A stretch of 64,000 bases of DNA, taken from contig JALWWO010000017.1 of the NCBI GenBank assembly GCA_027078745.1, forward strand, positions 1 to 64,000, in the 5' to 3' direction. Source of the DNA: Chromatiaceae bacterium (lineage in GTDB: Bacteria > Pseudomonadota > Gammaproteobacteria > Chromatiales > Chromatiaceae). Made by a program: the position numbers and the translations under genes. The notes beneath the pieces were generated by a model. The model did no database searches and had not been told where the DNA came from. It saw only the letters and a list, made by a program, of their open reading frames with translations. How positions within the stretch are numbered: the first letter of the stretch is position 1; every line of letters starts with the position of its first letter. Below, piece after piece: positions 37,530 to 45,971 of the stretch.

Positions 37530-39609
37530 CTTCCCGCTTCGTTTCCTCTCCCCGCTGCGCGGATTTCCGAGATGGCGATGGCTCATCGCCCTGAGCTTAG
37601 GTCTAGGCATCGGGAGTTTTGCCGCATTTTGGCTTTGGACCTACCAGCTCGAACCCCCTTCCCTTCAGATCGAAACCTCCGTGCTGGTGCTGGATCGGGA
37701 GGGGCAGTTGCTGCGCCCTTTCACAGTGGCAGATGGGCGCTGGCGATTGCCCGTTTCACTGGATGCCGTGGATCCCCAGTTCGTTCAAATGCTCCTGGCC
37801 TTCGAGGATCGGCGATTTTTCGACCATGGAGGCGTGGATTTCTGGGCGTTGGGACGGGCGTTTTTTCAACTGATTTCCCAAGGTCGCATCGTCTCCGGCG
37901 GCTCCACCCTGACCATGCAGGTGGTGCGCTTGTTGGACGGCCGTTCCACTCGCACCCCCTGGGGCAAGCTGCGCCAGATCGCCTTGGCCCTCGCCCTGGA
38001 ACGCCGCGCCTCCAAGCAAGAAATCCTTCAGGCCTATCTGCACCTCGCCCCCTATGGGGGCAATCTGGAGGGCATCCAAGCCGCCGCCCTCGCCTGGTTC
38101 GGCAAGCCGCCGAAGCGATTGACCCCCGCCCAAGCTGCTCTGCTGGTGGCCCTGCCTCAGTCCCCCGCAGCCCGTCGCCCGGATCGCCATCCGGAAGCCG
38201 CGAAACGGGCCCGGAATCGGGTGCTGCAACGGGCTTGGGCGCAGGGATTGCTCGACGCAGACCGCTTGGCCGCCGCCCGCCGAGAAGCCTTGCCGGATCG
38301 TCGACGATCCTTTCCCCAGCTCGCCCTGCAGCTGAGCCAGCGCCTGCACCGCATTTACCCCCACCGAGCACAACACCGCTTGACCCTAAAAAAGGACTTA
38401 CAACAGCGCTTGGAGGCCTTGGCGAAAGAATGGGCTTATGCGCAGGGCGAACAGGTCTCCGCCGCCATTCTGGTGGCGGATCTTCGCAACGGGGAGATTC
38501 TGGCTTCCGTAGGCTCTGCAGGCCTGTTCCAGGCACAGCAGCGGGGGGGCTTCCTGGATATGACTCGGGCTGTTCGCTCCCCTGGCTCCACCCTGAAACC
38601 CCTGATCTACGGGCTGGCCTTTGAGCAGGGCTTGGCCCATCCGGAAAGCCGCATCGAAGATCAGCCTACGGGCTTCGACACCTATGCCCCCGGGAACTTC
38701 GATCATCGCTATCAGGGCACCCTGAGCATTCGCCAGGCTCTGCAAGCTTCCCGCAATGTGCCCGCCATCAAGCTCTTACACAGGCTGGGCCCTGCCGCCT
38801 TGCTCCTGAGACTGCGCCGAGCGGGTGCCCAGCCCAAGTTATCCCAGCCCAGCCCCCCGGGCTTGGCCATCGGGCTGGGGGGCATCGGGCTGCGCCTCTG
38901 GGATCTGGTACAGATGTACGGTGCTTTGGGGCGCGGGGGTCGCTCTTTCTGGTTGCATGAAACCTTCGACGCGGTCCCCCCTGCTACAAACCAACGGGTG
39001 CTCAGCGAGCGGGCCGCTTGGTATGTAACTTCCATTCTCAGCGGTGCGGAGACCACCGGACCCATCCCGCCGGATGCCATCGCTTTCAAGACAGGCACCT
39101 CCTATGGTTATCGGGATGCTTGGTGCATCGGCTTCGATGGGCGCTCTGTGGTGGGGGTCTGGCTGGGCCGTCCCGACGGGGGTTCCGTGCCCGGCCTGAC
39201 AGGGAGTGAAGCCGCAGCTCCCTTATTGCAAGCGGTCTTCCAGCGCTTGGACCATCGAGCACCCTTGCCAGAACCACCCCCTGGGGTGCTGCTGGTGGAT
39301 CGGGCACATTTGCCCGCGCCCTTGCGCCGAGTGGAGGATGGAGAGATCCGACGAGAGGGGCCCCAGATCGCTTTCCCGCCCACCGGCGCCAACCTAGTGT
39401 TCCGGAAGGGGGAGGCCCTGGTCCTTCGGGTGCGGGACGGGGTGCCTCCTTTCACCTGGTTTGCCAACGGCCAGCCCATCGCTCGCGTTCTCTATGGCCA
39501 AACCGCAGTCTGGCATCCCAACAGCGCGGGATTCGCCACCATCGCTGTGATCGACGGCAAAGGGGCTTCCAACCGCGTGCAGGTTTTCTTGGAACTGGAT
39601 GCGGGCTAA
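37510..39609 (+). CDS. pbpC: Penicillin-binding protein 1C
   Basis: A 699-residue bifunctional class A PBP. One N-terminal membrane helix (25-45) is followed by a GT51 glycosyltransferase domain (LLAFEDRRFFDHGGVDF, GGSTLTMQVVRL), a transpeptidase domain with active-site SPGSTLKP and the KTG box in FKTGTSYGYRDAWC, and a C-terminal BiPBP-type beta domain (residues ~600-699, starting near GPQIAFPPTGANLVF). It polymerises and crosslinks peptidoglycan. PBP1C genes usually neighbour an alpha-2-macroglobulin gene, but here the upstream partner is the DUF302 gene with a 20-nt overlap. Confidence 0.94.
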   Translation: MPPQSPSFPLRFLSPLRGFPRWRWLIALSLGLGIGSFAAFWLWTYQLEPPSLQIETSVLVLDREGQLLRPFTVADGRWRLPVSLDAVDPQFVQMLLAFEDRRFFDHGGVDFWALGRAFFQLISQGRIVSGGSTLTMQVVRLLDGRSTRTPWGKLRQIALALALERRASKQEILQAYLHLAPYGGNLEGIQAAALAWFGKPPKRLTPAQAALLVALPQSPAARRPDRHPEAAKRARNRVLQRAWAQGLLDADRLAAARREALPDRRRSFPQLALQLSQRLHRIYPHRAQHRLTLKKDLQQRLEALAKEWAYAQGEQVSAAILVADLRNGEILASVGSAGLFQAQQRGGFLDMTRAVRSPGSTLKPLIYGLAFEQGLAHPESRIEDQPTGFDTYAPGNFDHRYQGTLSIRQALQASRNVPAIKLLHRLGPAALLLRLRRAGAQPKLSQPSPPGLAIGLGGIGLRLWDLVQMYGALGRGGRSFWLHETFDAVPPATNQRVLSERAAWYVTSILSGAETTGPIPPDAIAFKTGTSYGYRDAWCIGFDGRSVVGVWLGRPDGGSVPGLTGSEAAAPLLQAVFQRLDHRAPLPEPPPGVLLVDRAHLPAPLRRVEDGEIRREGPQIAFPPTGANLVFRKGEALVLRVRDGVPPFTWFANGQPIARVLYGQTAVWHPNSAGFATIAVIDGKGASNRVQVFLELDAG

Positions 39610-39843
39610 ACTCTCCATGTGATTTCGCTGCGCGGGGCTTGGAACCGCATTCAAGAAGTGCCCGCGCAGCCCATTTCAAGCGCTGGCTATTGGTGGGAAC
39701 GGTGGAAATCCTCCCGCTCGCCCGCATCCCACCGGAACGGGCTGTGCGGCGGGCCATCGGCACCTAGCTGGATCAGGCCGTCCCCTCGCAGATCCGTTAA
39801 TATCGCCGCCATAACCCCTGTCCAATCCAGAAGGAGCCAAGCG

Positions 39844-42800
39844 ATGGGTCTGTTCAAGAATCTTTCTGATCGACAAATCCTAAAAGCCCTGACTGCTAAG
39901 CTGGGCGTTCAACCTAGAGAAGTCAAATACGATGATCGGGGCCATCTGATCAGGCTCGACCTGTCTGATTTGGGACTGACCCGGCTGCCCCCCGAGATCG
40001 GCCAGCTCAGCAATCTGAAAGAACTTGAGGTTGGTGGAAACCAACTCACCGAACTGCCGGATTGGATCGGCCAGCTCAGCAATCTGAAAGAACTTGAGGT
40101 TGGTGGAAACCAACTCACCGAACTGCCGGATTGGATCGGCCAGCTCAGGAATCTGAAGGAGCTTTGGGTTTACAATAATCAACTCACCGAACTACCGGCG
40201 AGCATCGGGAGGCTCACAAAGTTAGAGATCCTTAGTGTTTCCTCTAATCCACTCACCGAACTGCCGGATTGGATCGGCCAGCTCAGGAATCTGAAGGAGC
40301 TTTGGGTTTACAATAATCAACTCACCGAACTGCCGGATTGGATCGGCCAGCTCAGCAATCTGACTTGGCTTTATGTTTCCTCTAATCAACTCACCGAACT
40401 GCCGGCGACCATCGGCCAGCTCAGCAATCTGACTTGGCTTGATGTTTCCTCTAATCAACTCACCGAACTGCCGGCGACCATCGGCCAGCTCAGGAATCTG
40501 AAGGAGCTTCGGGTTTACAAGAATCAACTCACCGAACTGCCGGCGACCATCGGCCAGCTCAGCAATCTGACTTGGCTTGATGTTTCCTCTAATCAACTCA
40601 CCGAACTGCCGGCGACCATCGGCCAGCTCAGCAATCTGTGGAAGCTTGATGTTGCTGGAAACCAACTCACCGAACTGCCGGCGACCATCGGCCAGCTCAG
40701 CAATCTGTGGAAGCTTGATGTTGCTGGAAACCAACTCACCGAACTGCCGGATTGGATCGGCCAGCTCAGCAATCTGTGGAAGCTTGATGTTGCTGGAAAC
40801 CAACTCACCGAACTGCCGGATTGGATCGGCCAGCTCAGGAATCTGAAGGAGCTTTGGGTTTACAATAATCAACTCACCGAACTACCGGCGAGCATCGGGA
40901 GGCTCACAAAGTTAGAGATCCTTAGTGTTTCCTCTAATCCACTCACCGAACTGCCGGCGACCATCGGCCAGCTCAGCAAGCTGGAAGAACTTGATGTTAC
41001 TGGAAACCAACTCACCGAACTGCCGGCGACCATCGGCCAGCTCAGGAATCTGAAGGAGCTTTGGGTTTACAATAATCAACTCACCGAACTACCGGCGAGC
41101 ATCGGGAGGCTCACAAAGTTAGAGATCCTTAGTGTTTCCTCTAATCAACTCACCGAACTGCCGGCGACCATCGGCCAGCTCAGCAAGCTGGAAGAACTTG
41201 ATGTTACTGGAAACCAACTCACCGAACTGCCGGCGACCATCGGCCAGCTCAGCAATCTGTGGAAGCTTGATGTTGCTGGAAACCAACTCACCGAACTGCC
41301 GGCGACCATCGGCCAGCTCAGCAATCTGACTTGGCTTGATGTTTCCTCTAATCAACTCACCGAACTGCCGGATTGGATCGGCCAGCTCAGCAATCTGACT
41401 TGGCTTGATGTTTCCTCTAATCCACTCACCGAACTGCCGGATTGGATCGGCCAGCTCAGCAATCTGACTTGGCTTGATGTTGCTGGAAACCAACTCACCG
41501 AACTGCCGGCGACCATCGGCCAGCTCAGCAATCTGGAATGGCTTTATGTTAGAAATAATCAACTCACCGAACTGCCGGATTGGATCGGCCAGCTCAGGAA
41601 TCTGAAGGAGCTTCGGGTTTACAAGAATCAACTCACCGAACTGCCGGCGACCATCGGCCAGCTCAGCAATCTGACTTGGCTTGATGTTTCCTCTAATCAA
41701 CTCACCGAACTGCCGGCGACCATCGGCCAGCTCAGTAATCTGGAATGGCTTAATGTTTCCAATAATCAACTCACCGAACTGCCGGATTGGATCGGCCAGC
41801 TCAGCAATCTGAAGAAGCTTAACCTAAACGGCAACCCCCTCCAAACCCCGCCCCGCGAGATCGTCGAGCAGGGTACTCAAGCCGTTTTGGCTTATCTGCG
41901 CAAATCGAAAAAGGGATCTGAAGGGGTACAAACCGACCGACCAATCCTAGAAGCCCTGACCGCCAAGCTGGGCGTTCAACCTAGAGAAGTCAAATACGAT
42001 GACCAGGGCCATCTGATCCTGCTCGACCTGTCTAGGTTGAAGCTGACCCAGTTGCCCCCCGAGATCAGCCAACTCAAAAATCTGGAAGCGCTTTACCTAG
42101 CTTTCAACCAACTGACCGAGCTGCCGCCCGAGATCGGCAAACTCACCAAGCTGAAGGAATTTTGGGTTTACAATAATCAACTCACCCAACTGCCGCCCGA
42201 GATCGGTCAGCTCAGCAAGCTGGAAGCGCTAGGCTTGAACGGCAACCCCCTCCAAACCCCGCCCCGCGAAATCGTCCAGCAGGGCACCAAAGCCATCCTA
42301 GCCTACCTGCGCGGCTTGCAGCAGGCGACGGAGGTTATGCACTACGAGGCCAAGCTGCTCCTCCTCGGCGACGGTCGCCGAGGCAAGACCTCGCTCCTGC
42401 GGGCCTTGCTGGGTCGGCCCTTTGCGGGCGACCTCGACAGCACCCACGGCATCGAGATCGCACCCCTCGAACTGCCCCATCCCGAGCCGCCGCCCCAGGA
42501 TCCCCAGGCGGTGATCCGCTTCAATGTGTGGGACTTCGGCGGGCAGCAGATCTACCAGGGTGCCCACCAATTTTTCTTGACAGACCGCTCCCTCTATCTG
42601 GTGGTCTGGAACGGTGGGATGGACGAGGAGGCGCAGGTGGCAAAGTGGCTGCGCAATATCCAAACCCTGGTGCCCCAGGCACCGGTGCTGTTGGTTGCCA
42701 CCCACATCGATCAGCTCGGCGGTCGCCCGCCCCAGCTCAATTTCCCAAGGCTCAGGGCCGATTATCCCCAACTGCGGGATCAGGGGTTCTATCCGGTCAG

Positions 42801-44544
42801 CAGCAAGACGGGCGAAGGGCTGGATGCCCTGAAGGCCGCCATCGCTCGCACCGCCCTGGAGCTACCCCTGATGCAAGAGCCTTGGCCCAGATCCTGGCTG
42901 GCCGTAGCAGAAGACCTGACGCAGCGGCCCGAGCATCATATTTCCGAAGGCGAATACCGAGTGCTCTGCCGTCAGCACGGGGTAGAAGAGGCGGATATTC
43001 CCGTTCTGGGCCGTTTCCTGCGCGATCTGGGCAAGATCCTCTACTTCCCGGACGATAAAGATCTGTGCGATCTGGTGGTCCTCAGGCCCAACTGGATCAG
43101 CAAGGCGATCAGCCTGATCTTCAAGGACCCGGCGGTCATTGAGTCCGGCGGCATCCTGGATCATGCGGACCTACCTCGGATCTGGGCTGAGGACGATGCG
43201 GGCCGACCCTATCCCCCCCGCCTCTACCCCACCTTCCTGCGCCTGATGGAGCAATTCGACCTGAGCGTCCAGATTCCACCCGCGGAGGGCGAGACCAGGG
43301 CGACGCACAGCCTGATCCCCAGCCTGCTCCCCCCTCACCCGCCGGCGGCGCTGCCATCCCCTCCCGATTGGCAGGACCAGGACATCCCTTTCATCGAGAT
43401 GCACTATGTATTCAAGGACAAGCTGATCCCGCCGGATCTGATCGGCCGTTTCATCACCCGCACCTACCGCTTCACCCTGGGCAAGCATTGGCGGGAAGGC
43501 GTGGCCCTGAGCATGGCGGGGGATCACTGTGCCCTGACGACCCTCGACCGGAGCGAGCGCCTGCTGCGCCTGATCGCCTGGGGACCCCAGCCCCAAAACC
43601 TCTTCGAGCTGCTGCGCGAGACCCTGAACGCCATCCTGTCCGACTTCTCCGACCTGAAGGTCGAGCACTGGATTCCCTGCACATGCGGGCAGATTACCGG
43701 CGAGGGCTGCGAGAAGAAATATCGCTACGAGACCTTGCAACGGCACCTGCAAAAAGGGCGCTATGAGATCACTTGCGACGAGAGCTTGGAGGAGGTGAAT
43801 ATACCCAAGCTGCTCACCGGACACCCCGCCCAGGGAACGGGTCCGACCCAACTGACTACCATTTGGGAGCAGCAGTTCATGGCGCTGAAGGGCGGACAGG
43901 GGGAAAGCATCCAGGAGGTCACGGACCTAGTAAAAGACCTCTGCCAGTACATGGAGCTGATGAACAGAAAATTCGCCCGCCAATGGAACCTCGAGCGGGC
44001 AAAGCTGGATGCCGACTGTCCCAACACCTTCCTCCTGTTCCCCCAGCAGGGCCACCGTTTCAACCCTCGGGATTGGTTCACTCAGGAATATCGCCTCCAT
44101 CTCCTGTGCCAGGAGCCTTCTAACCCCCATCTGCTGCCTGGCGATGCGGGCTATCGCCTGCGCAAACCCTGGGATTGGTGGGAGAAGATGGGCCCTTGGC
44201 TGGGTTCTCTGCTCACCTTCTTGCAGTACACTGCGCCGGTCGGCGGCGCCGCCGCCGGTCTGGGCAGGGATGCCGTCGAGCAGATGAAAGACGGCATTCG
44301 CCTGATGGAAAAGATCCATAACCAGATCAACCCCTCGCGCCTTCAGGGGGATGCCGTCGATTCCCATCAGGGCGGGCAGGCGCTTGAAGGGCCCGCCCTG
44401 CGAGTCCTGTACAGCCTGCTCCACGAGCTTGACCCGGCGCATCACTGGGCTGGACTCCACAAGACCCTGACCCCGGACGGCAATATCCTGTGGCTGTGCG
44501 ATACACACCGGAAGCTATACCGGCCTGAACCGCTGGTTCTCTAG
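39844..44544 (+). CDS. LRR-Roc-COR (ROCO) family GTPase with a 27-unit LRR array
   Basis: 1566 residues; the ATG at 39844 follows AAGGAGCC. Order: N-cap (9-44), 27 identical-length LRRs (45-665), C-cap LQTPPREIVEQG, a second N-cap nearly identical to the first (from 698), three LRRs (734-802), and a second C-cap. Then a Roc GTPase with P-loop GDGRRGKTS (842-850), G3 DFGGQQIYQG and G4-type VATHIDQ. A COR-type domain (about 1000-1270) is followed by a Cys cluster CTCGQITGEGC...ITCDES (zinc-type) and about 250 unassigned residues. Roc-COR tandems act as dimerisation-regulated GTPases. Cytoplasmic, no signal peptide. Ligand and output are unknown; no classic effector domain is seen. Confidence 0.9.
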   Translation: MGLFKNLSDRQILKALTAKLGVQPREVKYDDRGHLIRLDLSDLGLTRLPPEIGQLSNLKELEVGGNQLTELPDWIGQLSNLKELEVGGNQLTELPDWIGQLRNLKELWVYNNQLTELPASIGRLTKLEILSVSSNPLTELPDWIGQLRNLKELWVYNNQLTELPDWIGQLSNLTWLYVSSNQLTELPATIGQLSNLTWLDVSSNQLTELPATIGQLRNLKELRVYKNQLTELPATIGQLSNLTWLDVSSNQLTELPATIGQLSNLWKLDVAGNQLTELPATIGQLSNLWKLDVAGNQLTELPDWIGQLSNLWKLDVAGNQLTELPDWIGQLRNLKELWVYNNQLTELPASIGRLTKLEILSVSSNPLTELPATIGQLSKLEELDVTGNQLTELPATIGQLRNLKELWVYNNQLTELPASIGRLTKLEILSVSSNQLTELPATIGQLSKLEELDVTGNQLTELPATIGQLSNLWKLDVAGNQLTELPATIGQLSNLTWLDVSSNQLTELPDWIGQLSNLTWLDVSSNPLTELPDWIGQLSNLTWLDVAGNQLTELPATIGQLSNLEWLYVRNNQLTELPDWIGQLRNLKELRVYKNQLTELPATIGQLSNLTWLDVSSNQLTELPATIGQLSNLEWLNVSNNQLTELPDWIGQLSNLKKLNLNGNPLQTPPREIVEQGTQAVLAYLRKSKKGSEGVQTDRPILEALTAKLGVQPREVKYDDQGHLILLDLSRLKLTQLPPEISQLKNLEALYLAFNQLTELPPEIGKLTKLKEFWVYNNQLTQLPPEIGQLSKLEALGLNGNPLQTPPREIVQQGTKAILAYLRGLQQATEVMHYEAKLLLLGDGRRGKTSLLRALLGRPFAGDLDSTHGIEIAPLELPHPEPPPQDPQAVIRFNVWDFGGQQIYQGAHQFFLTDRSLYLVVWNGGMDEEAQVAKWLRNIQTLVPQAPVLLVATHIDQLGGRPPQLNFPRLRADYPQLRDQGFYPVSSKTGEGLDALKAAIARTALELPLMQEPWPRSWLAVAEDLTQRPEHHISEGEYRVLCRQHGVEEADIPVLGRFLRDLGKILYFPDDKDLCDLVVLRPNWISKAISLIFKDPAVIESGGILDHADLPRIWAEDDAGRPYPPRLYPTFLRLMEQFDLSVQIPPAEGETRATHSLIPSLLPPHPPAALPSPPDWQDQDIPFIEMHYVFKDKLIPPDLIGRFITRTYRFTLGKHWREGVALSMAGDHCALTTLDRSERLLRLIAWGPQPQNLFELLRETLNAILSDFSDLKVEHWIPCTCGQITGEGCEKKYRYETLQRHLQKGRYEITCDESLEEVNIPKLLTGHPAQGTGPTQLTTIWEQQFMALKGGQGESIQEVTDLVKDLCQYMELMNRKFARQWNLERAKLDADCPNTFLLFPQQGHRFNPRDWFTQEYRLHLLCQEPSNPHLLPGDAGYRLRKPWDWWEKMGPWLGSLLTFLQYTAPVGGAAAGLGRDAVEQMKDGIRLMEKIHNQINPSRLQGDAVDSHQGGQALEGPALRVLYSLLHELDPAHHWAGLHKTLTPDGNILWLCDTHRKLYRPEPLVL
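39868..39975 (+). repeat. N-cap duplication, copy 1
   Basis: It encodes the cap containing ALTAKLGVQPREVKYDD. Copy 2 at 41935-42042 encodes the same cap with few changes, and long DNA stretches such as the GCTGGGCGTTCAACCTAGAG segment are identical. It marks an ancient internal duplication of cap plus LRRs. Confidence 0.9.
39976..41838 (+). repeat. Tandem array of 27 LRR units, exact 69-bp period
   Basis: Every unit is 69 bp with no indels, starting CTGACC/CTCACC and encoding a 23-residue LRR of the form LTELPxxIGQLxxLxxLxVxxN(Q/P). At protein level three front modules (DW, AT, AS) and about nine back modules (for example RNLKELWVYNNQ, SNLTWLDVSSNQ, SNLWKLDVAGNQ, TKLEILSVSSN) are combined. 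Units 12-14 (40804-41010) and 15-17 (41011-41217) form a near-identical three-unit block. The silent codon CTA occurs only in the three TKLEILSV units, so copies spread at DNA level. Confidence 0.97.
41935..42042 (+). repeat. N-cap duplication, copy 2
   Basis: Second copy of the cap, followed by three LRRs (42043-42249) and a second C-cap (42250-42312) resembling the first C-cap at 41839-41901. These three LRRs are more diverged (PPEI type) than the 27-unit array. Confidence 0.9.
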
Positions 44545-44559
44545 GGGCATCTGCACCGC

Positions 44560-44730
44560 TCAGCGATAGACCTGCAACCGGTCCCCTTCGACTCGGTGCA
44601 GTTCCTCTGTCTCGGGCACTGCATCGAAGATTTCCCGAATACAATCCATATCATGGACCCGAGCGAGCTGGGTTTCCGTGGCGGGCAAGGATAGCTGGAT
44701 GGACTGGAAAATGCTGACCACGGTTTTCAT
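44560..44730 (-). CDS. Small hypothetical protein downstream of the ROCO gene
   Basis: A 56-residue frame from ATG 44730 to TGA 44560-44562, convergent with the ROCO gene. It is acidic and begins MKTVVSIFQSIQLSLPATE, with RVHDMDCIREIFDAVPETE further on and YR at the end. Composition looks protein-like and it fills the otherwise empty 44545-44838 gap. A weak AGAGGG site lies 12 nt upstream. No family recognised; it could be a chance frame. Confidence 0.45.
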   Translation of the reverse strand: MKTVVSIFQSIQLSLPATETQLARVHDMDCIREIFDAVPETEELHRVEGDRLQVYR

Positions 44731-44838
44731 CGGTACTTGGACCCTCTGGAGATAAGGGGTTGAAGCATTGCCTCTATCCAGGGCAAGCGGCTATTATCAA
44801 CCCCTTTCCTCCCCCCCTGTTTTCTGAGGATGGTCATC

Positions 44839-45942
44839 ATGCGCACCGTTCCCTTGCTCGCGTTTCTGCTCTTCAGCTTGACCAGCTGTTCCGAACCACC
44901 GCCGCCACCGGTGGAAGAGGTCCCGCGACCGGTGAAAACCATGGTAATTCCCGCACCGGAAGGCGGGGGCGTTCGGCGATTCCCTGCGCGCATCGATGCG
45001 GCGCACAAGGCGCAGCTCGCCTTCCGGGTGCCCGGCAAGGTCATCGAACTCGCAGTGAAGGAGGGGGATGAGGTAGAGAAAGATCAGCTCATCGCTAAGC
45101 TAGATCCTACAGACTACCAACTCCGAGTGGATGAGCGGAGGGCGGACTTTGAGAACGCCAGAAAGAATTACGAGCGGGCGAAGCAGCTCATCGAGAAGGG
45201 CAACATCTCCAAGATGGACTATGACCGACTGGAAGCCAGGTTTCGCACCACCAAGGCCGCGTTGGATGCTGCGGAACAGGAACTTTCCTATACAGCGCTG
45301 AGAGCACCCTTCGACGGCATTGTGGCCCGCCGGTACATTCAGCCCTTTGAAGAAATCAGGGTGCAGCAACCCATCGTGGATTTGCAGGACATCACCACCC
45401 TAGAAGTGAAGTTCGATGTGCCGGAATCTATCATCCGCAGCTTGCAGACCAGCAGCGAAAAACCGCGAGGGCAATCCATAGCGCTTTATGCAGAATTCGA
45501 TGGCATGCCGGGCCAAACCTTCCCCCTGCGTTACAAAGAAGCAGCCACGAAGGCAGATCCCAAGACCCAGACCTTCGAGATCACCTATCTCATGGATCGT
45601 CCCGAACACACAGCTATTTTGCCGGGGATGACTGCCACTGTGGTAGTGGATCTCTCCCACTATCTCCGGACAAAACCCGTGGTTTCCGTGCCCGTCTCCG
45701 CAGTGGTAGGCAATATCGAACTCCAGCCGGAAGTCTGGGTGGTGGACGAAGAGAGCATGACGGTTAACCCCCGTCCGGTCCAGGTCGGCCGCATGTCCAA
45801 AGACATGATTCAGATCGTCGAGGGGGTAGAACCAGGCATGCGCATCGTCACTGCAGGCACCTCCTTTCTCGTTCAAGGGATGAAGGTCACCCTAATGGAA
45901 CCGGTGGAACAGGCTGCACCCCGCGGCTGTGTTCCCTATTGA
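44839..45942 (+). CDS. RND efflux periplasmic adaptor (membrane fusion lipoprotein)
   Basis: 367 residues from the ATG at 44839, which has TGAGGA 9 nt upstream; the in-frame ATG at 44830 overlaps that site. A lipoprotein signal with lipobox LTSC gives Cys17. Then come a barrel-sandwich lipoyl domain (QLAFRVPGKVIEL, KLDPTDYQLRVDE), an alpha-helical hairpin (about 85-150), LRAPFDGIVARRYI, and beta-barrel and membrane-proximal domains. It links the adjacent RND pump to an outer-membrane channel; no TolC-like gene is in the window. The pump gene follows after 29 nt. Confidence 0.9.
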   Translation: MRTVPLLAFLLFSLTSCSEPPPPPVEEVPRPVKTMVIPAPEGGGVRRFPARIDAAHKAQLAFRVPGKVIELAVKEGDEVEKDQLIAKLDPTDYQLRVDERRADFENARKNYERAKQLIEKGNISKMDYDRLEARFRTTKAALDAAEQELSYTALRAPFDGIVARRYIQPFEEIRVQQPIVDLQDITTLEVKFDVPESIIRSLQTSSEKPRGQSIALYAEFDGMPGQTFPLRYKEAATKADPKTQTFEITYLMDRPEHTAILPGMTATVVVDLSHYLRTKPVVSVPVSAVVGNIELQPEVWVVDEESMTVNPRPVQVGRMSKDMIQIVEGVEPGMRIVTAGTSFLVQGMKVTLMEPVEQAAPRGCVPY

Positions 45943-45971
45943 ATGGGCTTGGCGTCCAGGAGGAGCCGTAG

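Noticed and set aside
39610..39843. Possible small gene or remnant between pbpC and the ROCO gene (a 41-codon minus frame, and an upstream extension of the ROCO frame)
   Set aside because: No ribosome site or recognisable sequence. The ROCO gene has a clear AAGGAGCC-ATG start at 39844, and the upstream extension has unrelated composition.
40222..41769. Long antisense open frames across the LRR array (minus strand, 216 residues each)
   Set aside because: The repeat period is a multiple of three and the module codons lack stops in that frame, so antisense frames stay open automatically. The translated product is just a repeat echo without a ribosome site.
39976..41838. CRISPR array
   Set aside because: The repeats are contiguous 69-bp coding units without spacers, and translate as LRRs in frame with the flanking domains.
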